Positions 35,758-44,454 of a DNA stretch of 64,000 nt are shown here, piece after piece. This DNA comes from Niveispirillum sp048066115 (lineage in GTDB: Bacteria > Pseudomonadota > Alphaproteobacteria > Azospirillales > Azospirillaceae). The notes beneath the pieces are model-generated. The model ran no database searches, had not been told where the DNA came from, and was given only the letters and a program-made list of their open reading frames with translations. The position numbers and the translations under genes are program-made. The DNA lies in assembly GCF_048066115.1 (NCBI RefSeq), contig NZ_JBLTYX010000002.1, positions 413,091 to 477,090 of the forward strand, written 5' to 3'. How positions within the stretch are numbered: the stretch's first letter is position 1; each line of letters starts with the position of its first letter.

Positions 35758-35782
35758 AACGGGAGCAGCGGGGTGAGGTTCC
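35758..35782 (-). promoter_or_regulatory. EcfG-type promoter of the caa3 oxidase operon
   Basis: Minus strand: GGAAC (35782-35778), 16 bases, CGTT (35761-35758), about 32 bases before the ctaG ATG. Exact in both boxes and in spacing. Confidence 0.75.
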
Positions 35783-35801
35783 CCGACCAGCATCAGGAAA
35801 T

Positions 35802-35826
35802 GGAACATCAATATCCAGGTCGCGTT
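35802..35826 (+). promoter_or_regulatory. EcfG-type promoter of the small membrane-protein genes
   Basis: Plus strand: GGAAC, 16 bases, CGTT, 45 bases before the ATG at 35871. It is back to back with the minus-strand EcfG-type site at 35758-35782; the two -35 boxes are only 19 bases apart. Confidence 0.75.
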
Positions 35827-35870
35827 GACCAAAGACAGACGGATGACACCGCCGACACAGGAGTACCGTC

Positions 35871-36086
35871 ATGTCGGACATCAAATACACACCCGACCGG
35901 AACGATCCCGATGTTTCCGAGGAACGCCTGCGCATCAAGGAGAACGGCCCTGTCGTGACCTCCGTCCCGCCGGAACGCCAGGCCGTGGAAGTGAAGCCCA
36001 TGCGCTATGTGCTGGGGGTCGGCATCGCGCTCGCCATCGTCGCGATGGTCGTGGCCGCCATCATCACCAATATCAGCGCAGGCTGA
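35871..36086 (+). CDS. small single-helix membrane protein, stress-promoter linked
   Basis: 71 residues, ATG at 35871 with AGGAG upstream. The N-terminal 45 residues are charged (DIKYTPDRNDPDVSEERLR); the C-terminus is one membrane helix (YVLGVGIALAIVAMVVAAII). No family recognised. The perfect EcfG-type promoter suggests a general-stress membrane protein. Confidence 0.7.
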   Translation: MSDIKYTPDRNDPDVSEERLRIKENGPVVTSVPPERQAVEVKPMRYVLGVGIALAIVAMVVAAIITNISAG

Positions 36087-36146
36087 CCGGTATCGCCTGT
36101 CCGGCGCGGATAACCTTCCTGTCAGTCATCCGTGGAGCCTGCGTGA

Positions 36147-36467
36147 ATGCATCACCGCAATGACGGCGAAGACGAACTGAACGCAGCCTATGACCGGCTG
36201 GAGCGGGAATTGCCGCCGGCCGCCGTTCGTGTGCTGGAATGGCTGCGCAGTCCGCGTGCGCGGCGCGTCCGTCTGGTGCTGGGGATGCTGCTGATCTGCG
36301 CGGGTTTCCTGTGGTTCCTGCCCATCGTCAGCATCGAGATGCTGCCTGTCGGGCTTTTGCTGATCGCGATCGACGTGCCGTTCCTGCGCAGGCCCATCGC
36401 GGCCTTCGTGATGTGGCTCCTGGACAAATGGATGGCCTTGCGCAACTGGTGGCAGCGTCGGCACTGA
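36147..36467 (+). CDS. small tryptophan-rich membrane protein
   Basis: 106 residues, ATG at 36147 with GGAGCC upstream, 60 bases after the previous small gene. It has two hydrophobic stretches (LVLGMLLICAGFLWFLPIV and LPVGLLLIAIDVPFL) and a C-terminus rich in Trp and Arg (LLDKWMALRNWWQRRH). No family named; probably cotranscribed with the gene before it and so stress controlled. Confidence 0.7.
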   Translation: MHHRNDGEDELNAAYDRLERELPPAAVRVLEWLRSPRARRVRLVLGMLLICAGFLWFLPIVSIEMLPVGLLLIAIDVPFLRRPIAAFVMWLLDKWMALRNWWQRRH

Positions 36468-36483
36468 CCTTCCCGCCAAGCAC

Positions 36484-38001
36484 TCAGGAATGGGCCAGCT
36501 GGCGTCTGGCGCGCGCCCGAGCCAAGCGTAACCGTATCCGCGCGTCGCGGGGCAGCGATGGCGGGATCACTGTCGCTCCGCGCAGGCCCGCGACGCTGGA
36601 GATATTGCGGATGCTGCGGATGGTCTCGTTCAGCACCTCACCCATCATCTCGCGCGGCTCGATCTCCCCCTGTTCGGCGACCAGCGTCAACCGATGCATG
36701 GCGTAGAATCCGAACAGGCCGGCCAGCAGGAAATAGAAATCCCAGCTGGTGAGGATCAGCGGGAAATCGAAAACGCCGCGCGGATTGGTCCAGCTCAGCA
36801 GCAGTTCCAATTTCCGCTCGGTGAAGAAATCGGCCAGCAACCCGCCCAGGATGGGGGCGATCCCCGCCGCCACAGCCGTGACCGTGGCGCTGACCGCGAT
36901 ATAGGCGGTGGCGCTGCCCCGCGGCGACAATTTCAGCGCGATGTTGGTGGCGGTCAGGGTCACCCCGGCCACCGCCGCCCCCATGAAGACATGCAGCAGC
37001 ACCAGCCATCCCGTCACCAGATCCGGGTCGCCCAGTTGCGAGGCACCGATCATCCCCACGATGGACAGGATATAGACGGGTGCACAGACGGCCAGGACGG
37101 GCTTGTTGGCAAACCGGTCGCTGAGCCGCCCCCAGAAGCGCAAGGCCAGGATGTTGGCGATCTGGCTGACCACATTCAGGATCATCACCAGGCCGATATC
37201 GAAGCCCAGCTGCTTGACGATGAAGACGGTGAAGAAGGGCGTGGCCAGGTTGACCGCGAACTGCCAGCTGCCGATGAACACCAGCAACTGGCGGAAATTG
37301 CCGTCGCGCAGGGGCTGGACCAGCAACGCACGCAGCCGGGGGGCGGGCCCATCGGCGGGCGGCGGCATGGCGGGCTCCGGCATGTGCGACACGATGCGGG
37401 CACTGATCAGCCCGGTGACGCAGCCGGCCGCAAACATGCAGGCGAACAGGATGTCACGCTGCGGCGAACCCTCCCCGGTCGTGTCCAGCGCGAAGGCCGC
37501 GGTCAGGCCCAGTATCAGATTGATGGCAGTCACCCATGCCGTCCGTCTGGCGAACACCTGGCCCAACTGCTTTTCCGGGGCCAGATCGCGCAGCCAGGCG
37601 TTCCAGGCACAGGACCCTACGGCTCCCAGCCCGCACAGCACGAATTGCGCGCCCAGGAAGACCAGCAGCGGGGTCATGCCGGTGAAGAAGGCGGTGGCCG
37701 CCATCACGCCCAGCATCAGCCGTCCCACCACGCTGGACAGGACCGCGATCCGCTTGCGCTGACGCAGACGCTCCACCAGCAGGATCGCCGGCAATTGCAG
37801 CAGCTGGGCCAGGAACGGCGCGCTGGCCAGTATGCCGATCATGGCGTTGGACGCGCCCAGATGCAGCGCGAAGGCGGCCAGGATCACACCCGATGTCAGC
37901 GCGCCACCGCCACCGGAAAAAGCCGCCTCCACGACGAGCAGGCGCAACCCGCGGGCGCACTCTTCCTCGCTGACATGGTCCTGGGGAGCCAGACTGGCCA
38001 T
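36484..38001 (-). CDS. MFS transporter in the pao operon
   Basis: 505 residues from the ATG at 38001, 8 bases after the paoC stop; upstream in-frame codons are antisense to paoC's end and are dropped. About twelve membrane helices, starting with LLVVEAAFSGGGGALTSGV and including VERLRQRKRIAVLSS in loop 2 and WGRLSDRFANKPVLAV in the second half. A long cytoplasmic C-terminal tail is rich in Arg. Family MFS_1; the substrate may relate to the aldehyde or acid handled by PaoABC, but this is only context. Confidence 0.75.
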   Translation of the reverse strand: MASLAPQDHVSEEECARGLRLLVVEAAFSGGGGALTSGVILAAFALHLGASNAMIGILASAPFLAQLLQLPAILLVERLRQRKRIAVLSSVVGRLMLGVMAATAFFTGMTPLLVFLGAQFVLCGLGAVGSCAWNAWLRDLAPEKQLGQVFARRTAWVTAINLILGLTAAFALDTTGEGSPQRDILFACMFAAGCVTGLISARIVSHMPEPAMPPPADGPAPRLRALLVQPLRDGNFRQLLVFIGSWQFAVNLATPFFTVFIVKQLGFDIGLVMILNVVSQIANILALRFWGRLSDRFANKPVLAVCAPVYILSIVGMIGASQLGDPDLVTGWLVLLHVFMGAAVAGVTLTATNIALKLSPRGSATAYIAVSATVTAVAAGIAPILGGLLADFFTERKLELLLSWTNPRGVFDFPLILTSWDFYFLLAGLFGFYAMHRLTLVAEQGEIEPREMMGEVLNETIRSIRNISSVAGLRGATVIPPSLPRDARIRLRLARARARRQLAHS

Positions 38002-38009
38002 CGGCTGGC

Positions 38010-40220
38010 TCAAACCGCGTCCGGCAGATCCCGGATCAGCTTGTCCAGGGTGACGGGATAGTCGCGGACACGGATACCTGTCGCGTTGTAGACGGCATTG
38101 GCCACGGCGGCACCGGCACCGCATATGCCCAACTCCCCCACCCCCTTGGCCTTCATCGGCGATGAGAGCGGGTCCGTTTCATCCAGGAAGATCACCTCCT
38201 GATGCGGGATGTCGGCATGCACCGGCACTTCATATCCGGCCAGGTCATGATTGACGAAGAAGCCCCGCCGCCGATCTACGGCCAGTTCCTCCATCAAGGC
38301 GGCGCCCACACCCATGGTCATGGCGCCGATCACCTGGCTGCGTGCCGATTTCGGGTTCAGGATGCGGCCGGCGGCACAGACGGCCAGCATCCGCCTGACT
38401 CTGATCTCGCCGGTGAAGGCATCCACCGCCGCCTCCACGAAATGGGCGCCGAAGGTGGATTGCTGGTACTGCTTGTCCAGGTCGCCATATTCGATCCCGT
38501 CCTCACCCACCAGATCGCCCTGCACCACCGCCTGGGTCAACGGCACCGTGCGGTTGCCCGACCGGACCTGGCCATCTTCGAAGACCGCATCGGCGGAATT
38601 GAAGCCCAGGCGCTGTACCACCGCCTCCCGCAGCTTCACGCAGGCCGCATAGACGCCGGCCGTGGCATTGTTCGCCCCCCATTGGCCGCCGGACCCGGCA
38701 GAGACGGGCAGATCGCTGTCGCCCAACCGCACCAGAACGGCGTTCAGGGGCAGGCCCAGCATCTCCGCCGCCGTCTGGGCGATGATGGTGTAGGAACCGG
38801 TACCGATATCGGTCATGTCGGTTTCCACCACCAGTCGGCCCCGGCGGTCCAGCCGGACCCGTGCCGCCGACTTGGTCAGCAGGTTGTTGCGGAACGCCGC
38901 CGCCACCCCCATGCCGATCAGCCACTTGCCGTCGCGCGTATGCGCCGGCTTGGTGCTGCGCCGGTTCCAGCCGAATTTCTCGGCACCCTGGCGCATGCAT
39001 TCCACCAACTGGCGTTGGGAATAGCGGCGCTTGGGCATTTCGGGATCGACCTGGGTATCGTTCAGCGCCCGGAATTCGATCGGATCGATGCCCAGCTTTT
39101 CCGCCATTTCATCCATGGCGATCTCCAGCGCCATCATGCCCGGCGCCTCCCCCGGTGCGCGCATGGCGTTGCCTTCCGGCAGGTCCAGCGTGGCCAATCT
39201 TGTTGCCGTCATGCGGTTGGCCCCGGCATAGAGCAGGCGCGTCTGGTTCACCGCTGTTTCCGGCCCGCCGCCCGGCAGGTCACCGGACCAGCCCTCATGC
39301 CCGATGGCGGTGATGCGACCATCCTTGGTGGCGCCGATGCGGATGCGCTGGATGGTGGCGGGACGGTGGGTGGTATTGTTGGCGATCAGCGGCCGGGGCA
39401 ACGCCACCTTCACCGGCCGCCCCGCCTGCCGGGCACCCAATGCGGCCAGCAGCGCGTCGGCGCGCACGAACAGCTTGCCCCCGAACCCGCCGCCGATATA
39501 GGGCGACACCAGCCGCACCTTGTCCTTCGGCATGCCCAGCGTGCGGGCCAGATCGCCCCGGCTCCAGTCGATCATCTGATTGGCGGTCCACACCGTCAGC
39601 CGGTCGCCGTTCCAGGCGGCTACCGTGGCGTGCGGTTCCATCATCGCGTGGGAATGGTCGGGTGTCGTATAGGTTTCGTCCAGCGTCACCGGCGCCTCGG
39701 CGAAGGCCTTGGCGAAATCGCCGACCGCCGTATCGGGTTCACCGCCGAACCCGCCGCCCTTAGGCTTCACCGCCTTGTCCTTGGCTCCGGCCAGATCGTG
39801 GTTGCCAGCGACCGGCGCGTAATCCACGCGCACCAGGGCGGCAGCGGCGCGGGCCTGTTCGAAGCTTTCCGCCACGACCAGGGCGATGGCCTGGTGGTAA
39901 TGCTCGATCTCCGGCCCACCCAACAGCTTGGCCGTATTGTAATTGCCCTTGGTCAGCTTGCCGGCATTGTCGGCGGTGACGATGGCCAGGACCCCGGATG
40001 CCTTGCGGGCCGCCGACAGGTCCATGTGCTTGATGCGGCCCTTGGCGATACCGGCGGCCACGACATAGCCATAGGCCTGATTGGCCGCCACCTCATGCTG
40101 TTCATGGGCATAACGCGCCGTACCCGAAACCTTCAGGGGACCGTCGATACGGTCATGCGGCTTGCCCACCACCGTCAGCCGATCGATGGGGTTGGTGGTG
40201 GCTGGCTTGTCGAACTTCAT
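38010..40220 (-). CDS. paoC: aldehyde oxidoreductase molybdenum-binding subunit PaoC
   Basis: 736 residues; the N-terminus (MKFDKPATTNPIDRLTVVGK) and most of the sequence follow E. coli PaoC closely. Visible are the molybdopterin loops YIGGGFGGKLFVR, EGNAMRAPGEAPGMMALE and SAGSGGQWGANNAT, and the catalytic Glu in KAKGVGELGICG near the C-terminus. It is the catalytic subunit of a periplasmic xanthine-oxidase-family enzyme that oxidises aromatic aldehydes to acids. It follows paoB by 3 bases. The PaoD maturation factor found in E. coli is not seen in this neighbourhood. Confidence 0.92.
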   Translation of the reverse strand: MKFDKPATTNPIDRLTVVGKPHDRIDGPLKVSGTARYAHEQHEVAANQAYGYVVAAGIAKGRIKHMDLSAARKASGVLAIVTADNAGKLTKGNYNTAKLLGGPEIEHYHQAIALVVAESFEQARAAAALVRVDYAPVAGNHDLAGAKDKAVKPKGGGFGGEPDTAVGDFAKAFAEAPVTLDETYTTPDHSHAMMEPHATVAAWNGDRLTVWTANQMIDWSRGDLARTLGMPKDKVRLVSPYIGGGFGGKLFVRADALLAALGARQAGRPVKVALPRPLIANNTTHRPATIQRIRIGATKDGRITAIGHEGWSGDLPGGGPETAVNQTRLLYAGANRMTATRLATLDLPEGNAMRAPGEAPGMMALEIAMDEMAEKLGIDPIEFRALNDTQVDPEMPKRRYSQRQLVECMRQGAEKFGWNRRSTKPAHTRDGKWLIGMGVAAAFRNNLLTKSAARVRLDRRGRLVVETDMTDIGTGSYTIIAQTAAEMLGLPLNAVLVRLGDSDLPVSAGSGGQWGANNATAGVYAACVKLREAVVQRLGFNSADAVFEDGQVRSGNRTVPLTQAVVQGDLVGEDGIEYGDLDKQYQQSTFGAHFVEAAVDAFTGEIRVRRMLAVCAAGRILNPKSARSQVIGAMTMGVGAALMEELAVDRRRGFFVNHDLAGYEVPVHADIPHQEVIFLDETDPLSSPMKAKGVGELGICGAGAAVANAVYNATGIRVRDYPVTLDKLIRDLPDAV

Positions 40221-40223
40221 GGC

Positions 40224-41171
40224 TCAGCCCTCCACTTGCTTGAGAACAGCGACCAGTGTGCGCTCGGCCAGGGCGATCTTGAATTCATTGTCGTGGGAGG
40301 GCTTGGCATCGGCCAGCAGGGTGCCGATGACCGTCTTCGCCCCTTTGGGCAGCAAAGCGTCGGCCGCTTCCATCCGCCAGGGCCGGTGCGCTACGCCACC
40401 CAGCCCCACGCGTCCCGTTCCGTCCGGCTGCACCACCGCGGCCACGGAAACCAGGGCGAAGGCATAGGAGGCGCGGTCGCGCACCTTGCGATAAATCTGC
40501 CGCCCGCCCAGCGGCTTGGGCAGGGTCACGGCGGTGATCAACTCGCCTGCCGCCAGGGCCGTCTCCACGTGCGGTGTGCTGCCCGGGAGCCGGTGGAAAT
40601 CGGCGATGGGGATGCGGCGGGCGGCCCCGTCGGGCTTCACCGTCTCCACCACTGCATCCAGCACCCGCATGGCCACGGCCATGTCGCTGGGATGGGTGGC
40701 GATACAGGCCTCGCTGGTGCCGATCACCGCCAGTTGCCTTGCCACCCCGCCGATGGCCGCACAGCCGGCACCGGGCTGGCGCTTGTTGCAGGGCTGGTTG
40801 GTGTCATAGAAATAGGGGCAGCGGGTGCGCTGAAGCAGGTTGCCCGCCGTCGTCGCCTTGTTGCGCAGCTGGCCCGAGGCGCCGGCCAGAAGGGCGCGCG
40901 ACAGCAATGCATAGTCGCGCCGCACCCGTGCATCAGCCGCCAGATCGGTATTGCGTACCAGGGCCCCGATGCGCAGGCCGCCCTCCTCCGTCGCCTCCAC
41001 CCTGTCCAGCCCCAGGCCGTTGACATCGATCAGGTGCTCCGGCGTCTCGATCTCCAGCTTCATCAGGTCCAGCAGGTTGGTGCCGCCGGCGATGAAGCGT
41101 GCCCCTGGATGGCGGGCCGCCGCAGCGGCGGCGGCTGGTGAGGTGGCGCGTTCATAGCTGAAAGGCCTCAT
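40224..41171 (-). CDS. paoB: aldehyde oxidoreductase FAD-binding subunit PaoB
   Basis: 315 residues, ATG at 41171 overlapping the paoA stop (ATGA). It has the FAD loop ARFIAGGTNLLDLMK and, around residue 115-145, TRCPYFYDTNQPCNKRQPG with GCAAIGG, whose cysteines carry the extra 4Fe-4S cluster that marks the PaoB type. It passes electrons from the Mo centre through FeS clusters to FAD. Length and motifs are normal. Confidence 0.92.
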   Translation of the reverse strand: MRPFSYERATSPAAAAAAARHPGARFIAGGTNLLDLMKLEIETPEHLIDVNGLGLDRVEATEEGGLRIGALVRNTDLAADARVRRDYALLSRALLAGASGQLRNKATTAGNLLQRTRCPYFYDTNQPCNKRQPGAGCAAIGGVARQLAVIGTSEACIATHPSDMAVAMRVLDAVVETVKPDGAARRIPIADFHRLPGSTPHVETALAAGELITAVTLPKPLGGRQIYRKVRDRASYAFALVSVAAVVQPDGTGRVGLGGVAHRPWRMEAADALLPKGAKTVIGTLLADAKPSHDNEFKIALAERTLVAVLKQVEG

Positions 41172-41824
41172 GCCGCACCCCCAGCCACCTCGGTCATGGC
41201 ATCGACGATGTTGGAATAGGCGCCGCAGCGACAGATGTTGCCGCTCATCCTCTCCCGCAATTCGTCGGCATCCAGCTTGGGCACCTGGGCCAGATCGGGC
41301 GTGACATGGCTGGGCACCCCGGCCCTGATCTCCTCCAGCACCGCCACGGCGGAACAGATCTGGCCCGGCGTGCAATAGCCGCACTGGTAACCATCATGCT
41401 TGACGAAGGCGGCCTGCATCGGGTGCAGCCGGTCGGGTGTTCCCAGCCCCTCGATGGTGGTGATCGCGTCGCCTTCATGCATCACCGCCAGGGTGAGGCA
41501 GGAATTGATCCGCCGCCCCTCCACCATCACGGTGCAGGCCCCGCACTGGCCATGGTCGCAGCCCTTCTTGGTCCCGGTCAGGCGCAGATGCTCGCGCAGC
41601 GCGTCCAGCAGGGTGACGCGGGTATCCAGCTCCAGTTCGCGCGCCACGCCATTGACCTGGAAGGAAATCCTGGCCGTCACCGGCTCCACCGCCGATGCAG
41701 GCTGGGCGGTGGATGCCGCGGGTGCGTTCTGGGAACCGGCGGCCAGCACCGGACCGGCCACGGAAGCGGCACCGGCCGCCATGAAGATGCGCCGGGACAA
41801 GGCCGGCTCACACGTGTTTCGCAT
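41168..41824 (-). CDS. paoA: aldehyde oxidoreductase 2Fe-2S subunit PaoA with Tat signal
   Basis: 218 residues from the ATG at 41824. The twin-arginine signal SRRIFMAAGAASVAG exports the whole complex. Two 2Fe-2S motifs are present: CDHGQCGACTV with a later NSC, and CGYCTPGQ with the CRCG pair in NICRCGAYSNIV. It is the first gene of paoABC. A weak EcfG-like site lies 86 bases upstream; the ribosome site is poor (GGACC). Confidence 0.92.
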   Translation of the reverse strand: MRNTCEPALSRRIFMAAGAASVAGPVLAAGSQNAPAASTAQPASAVEPVTARISFQVNGVARELELDTRVTLLDALREHLRLTGTKKGCDHGQCGACTVMVEGRRINSCLTLAVMHEGDAITTIEGLGTPDRLHPMQAAFVKHDGYQCGYCTPGQICSAVAVLEEIRAGVPSHVTPDLAQVPKLDADELRERMSGNICRCGAYSNIVDAMTEVAGGAA

Positions 41825-41909
41825 GTCGGTTGGGTCCTTCAATCCGGGGGGAGAATGGAGGAACAGCCGCACCGGTTCCGGCAGTGCTGTCGGCCGGTCG
41901 CTCAATGAC

Positions 41910-41934
41910 AATGCGCCAAGGCTGGCTTTGTTCC
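41910..41934 (-). promoter_or_regulatory. weak EcfG-like site upstream of paoA
   Basis: Minus strand GGAAC, 16 bases, CATT: one mismatch in the -10 box, 86 bases from the paoA ATG. Confidence 0.3.
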
Positions 41935-41990
41935 CCCCGCCCCCCACATTACGCTGGGACGGAGCGGCACAATAATGTGAACGATTTCCA

Positions 41991-42015
41991 GGAACCACAA
42001 GCCGTCCAGCCCGTT
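41991..42015 (+). promoter_or_regulatory. EcfG-type promoter of the six-hairpin-like gene
   Basis: Plus strand GGAAC, 16 bases, CGTT, 46 bases before the ATG at 42061. Exact match; it rules out the GTG at 41977 as start if this promoter is used. Confidence 0.7.
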
Positions 42016-42060
42016 GCGATAAGGCTACCGCACCTGCGAAACGGACGGGGGATCGGGTTC

Positions 42061-44307
42061 ATGATGGCCGTGGCTGGAGCCGTTTCCGCCACCGATGGTG
42101 TCAGCCCACATGTGCTGGCCCTGCGGCAGATGCTGAAGAACGATCGCCGGGAAACCCTGGCCAGCTTTACCGTGGGCGGTCTCACCGTCGAGCTTTGCGC
42201 CGCTGGGGATTCCATCTGGGCACTGATCCGCCGACAGGGGCTGGGCGGTGTGGCCTTGCGCGCCGCACACCTGACGGGGGACTTCGCCTGCCACAAGATA
42301 AGGCCGGAGCCCGGCGAAGCGGCCCGCCTGACGGTGCGCAGCGCCGCCGGCGACCATGTCGTCGCCTTCACCGTCGGCGGGGAAGCGCTGGAGCATCTGC
42401 GCATGACCGTCCGGCTGACGCCTGCGCTCCCCCTGCTCCTACCCTCCATGCCCCGTGATCTCTATCCGCTGGACAGGCGTGATGATCCACTGGGTGCCAG
42501 CGGGCGGGTGGAAGCCGAACAGCGGGGGCTGAATGCCGGCATCCTTTATTTCCACATTGATGAGCCGTCTTTCGGCAATGTCCTCTATTTCCAGAACCTG
42601 ACCGCGCTGAACGACTATTTCCACGCCACCGGGACCAAGCCGGAAGGTGTGGTCGGCGGTATGTGGCCGGAACTGGGCTATCTGCCGCCGGTGCCGGCAC
42701 AGGGCGGCACTTCCCCCGCCGATCCCTTACCAGCCGGCGTCCCCGTCACGCTGTCCGACGCGATCCTGGTCTTCCGCCATCAGGCACCGGGGGACGAGCG
42801 GGAATCCGCCCGCCAGTTCCTGCAGATGCTGGGGGTGGCCTACAAGATGCTGGACCTGCCGCCCACCGACTATCGCGACTGGGTGGACCGGTCGGAACGG
42901 ACGCTGTGCGATCTGGACCAGGCGCTGGAGGCGACGATCACCCATTACGGCCACCGCTATATCCATCCCTATACCGGGGCGGAATATCCCGACAGCATGG
43001 TCCAGCTATCGATCGTCGCGGCGATCCATGATTGGGGAAAATGGCGGGGCGAGGCCCATCCGCTGGAAGCCGAATTCAAGGCGGGGCTGGAGAAATTCTA
43101 CGATCCCAAGCTGGGCTCCCTGCGCCGCTACCTGCCCAATGTCGGGGACGACAAGAATGCCGACGCGGTCGATAGCTGGTATCTCTACCACCCGCTGCTC
43201 AATCTGGGCTTCCTGGCCCTGGACGGCGATGAGGAGGCCCGCCGGCTGCTGATGAAGTCGCTGGATTTCGCCATCAAGGCCGCCCGCCACTTCAAGTACC
43301 GCTGGCCGATCCAGTACGACACCACGGACTTTTCCGTCATCACCGATGTCGCCCCGGCCGACGGCAGGGGCCAGACCGATGTCGGCGGCTTCTATGCCTG
43401 GGTGATGCTGCAGGCATTCCGGCTGACACATGAAACGCGCTTCCTGGACGAAGCGCGGGCATCCATCGATGCCGCCATCGGCCTGCATTTCGACATCAAC
43501 TATCAGGCGAACCTGACCGCTTGGGGTGCGGCGGCCTGCATGCGGCTGTGGCGGATCACCGATGAGCGGATCTATCTGGAGCAGAGCTACGTCTATCTGG
43601 CCAGCTTCTTCCATAATTGCGAAATCTGGGAAAGCGAGATCGAGCTGGCCCGGCATTACCGCAATTTCATGGGCGTCACCTGCCTGCAGGATGCGCCCTA
43701 TATGGCGATGTATGAATGTTTCGACAGCTTCAACGCCTTCGAACATTATCTGGATGACAGCGGCCCGGAACTGGAGCCCGCCGCGCGTATCCTGATCGCG
43801 GAATATTGCAAATATGCGCTCGACCGCGCCTGGTACTATTATCCCGACGCGCTGCCCCCGGAAGTGCTCTCACCGAAACAGCGCGAGGCCAACGGCCATA
43901 TCGATCCCAAGCTCTCCTTCCCGCTGGAAGACCTCTATCCGGATGGGCAGAAAGCCGGACAGGTGGGGCAGGAAATATACGGCGCGGGGGCCGCGTTCAT
44001 CTTCGCCACCCGCGCCTTCCACCATGTCGAGGGCGCGCCGTTCCTGCTGTACTGCGATCATTTCGTGCGGGCGATGGACCGCACCGGCGCGCATTCGCTG
44101 ACCTTCGCGCTGACCGGCGGGGAGACATGTTTCGCCCGGTTGAGCCTCGTGCGCCTGAAACGCCGGAAGATCGGCGCCGTCAGGATCTGCACGGCGGCAG
44201 GCGAGGTTCTGGAGGCGACGGAGACATCCACCAACCGCATCGATTACCGCGTGCCCGCGCAAGGGCGTCTGGTATTGAGTTGGGCACGTTCCAGTGCAAC
44301 CCATTGA
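42061..44307 (+). CDS. large protein of unknown function, (alpha/alpha)6-barrel-like
   Basis: 748 residues from the ATG at 42061 (a second ATG follows). The frame is open upstream to 41830, but the EcfG-type promoter at 41991-42015 supports this start. Residues 1-200 are beta-rich (FTVGGLTVELCAAGDSIW, AFTVGGEALEHLRMTVRL); residues 200-650 are helical repeats with many aromatics (DSMVQLSIVAAIHDWGKW, TDVGGFYAWVMLQAF, ANLTAWGAAACMRLW, DSFNAFEHYL). The C-terminus is again beta-like. This layout resembles six-hairpin glycosidases or lyases, but no catalytic motif is recognised and there is no clear signal peptide. It is transcribed divergently from paoABC. Confidence 0.6.
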   Translation: MMAVAGAVSATDGVSPHVLALRQMLKNDRRETLASFTVGGLTVELCAAGDSIWALIRRQGLGGVALRAAHLTGDFACHKIRPEPGEAARLTVRSAAGDHVVAFTVGGEALEHLRMTVRLTPALPLLLPSMPRDLYPLDRRDDPLGASGRVEAEQRGLNAGILYFHIDEPSFGNVLYFQNLTALNDYFHATGTKPEGVVGGMWPELGYLPPVPAQGGTSPADPLPAGVPVTLSDAILVFRHQAPGDERESARQFLQMLGVAYKMLDLPPTDYRDWVDRSERTLCDLDQALEATITHYGHRYIHPYTGAEYPDSMVQLSIVAAIHDWGKWRGEAHPLEAEFKAGLEKFYDPKLGSLRRYLPNVGDDKNADAVDSWYLYHPLLNLGFLALDGDEEARRLLMKSLDFAIKAARHFKYRWPIQYDTTDFSVITDVAPADGRGQTDVGGFYAWVMLQAFRLTHETRFLDEARASIDAAIGLHFDINYQANLTAWGAAACMRLWRITDERIYLEQSYVYLASFFHNCEIWESEIELARHYRNFMGVTCLQDAPYMAMYECFDSFNAFEHYLDDSGPELEPAARILIAEYCKYALDRAWYYYPDALPPEVLSPKQREANGHIDPKLSFPLEDLYPDGQKAGQVGQEIYGAGAAFIFATRAFHHVEGAPFLLYCDHFVRAMDRTGAHSLTFALTGGETCFARLSLVRLKRRKIGAVRICTAAGEVLEATETSTNRIDYRVPAQGRLVLSWARSSATH

Positions 44308-44319
44308 TCCATAATAGCC

Positions 44320-44454
44320 TCACATCTTCAAAACCGCACGGAGCACCAGTGCCACCAGGCCCAGCGCCAGGATGCTGCCCAGCCAGATCGTGGCGAACCA
44401 GACCAGCCGGTGGCCCAGCCCCTTTGGCGCGTCTTCAGTGATATCCGGTTTCAT
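44320..44454 (-). CDS. DUF2474-like small subunit of the bd oxidase
   Basis: 44 residues, ATG at 44454 inside the end of cydB in another frame (20-base overlap). It has a charged start (KPDITEDAPKGLGHRL) and one membrane helix (WFATIWLGSILALGLVALVL). Small single-helix proteins after cydB (CydX, CydH, DUF2474) stabilise the bd complex. It is too short for most automatic gene callers. Confidence 0.65.
   Translation of the reverse strand: MKPDITEDAPKGLGHRLVWFATIWLGSILALGLVALVLRAVLKM

Noticed and set aside
35727..35832. Frame starting MVNATWILMFHFLMLVG as a frameshifted N-terminus of CtaG
   Set aside because: It covers both EcfG-type promoters exactly, which explains the stretch better; a good start with ribosome site exists at 35726.
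38202..41141. 979-codon plus-strand open frame opposite paoC/paoB
   Set aside because: Antisense shadow: paoC and paoB have full family motifs on the minus strand; the shadow has none.
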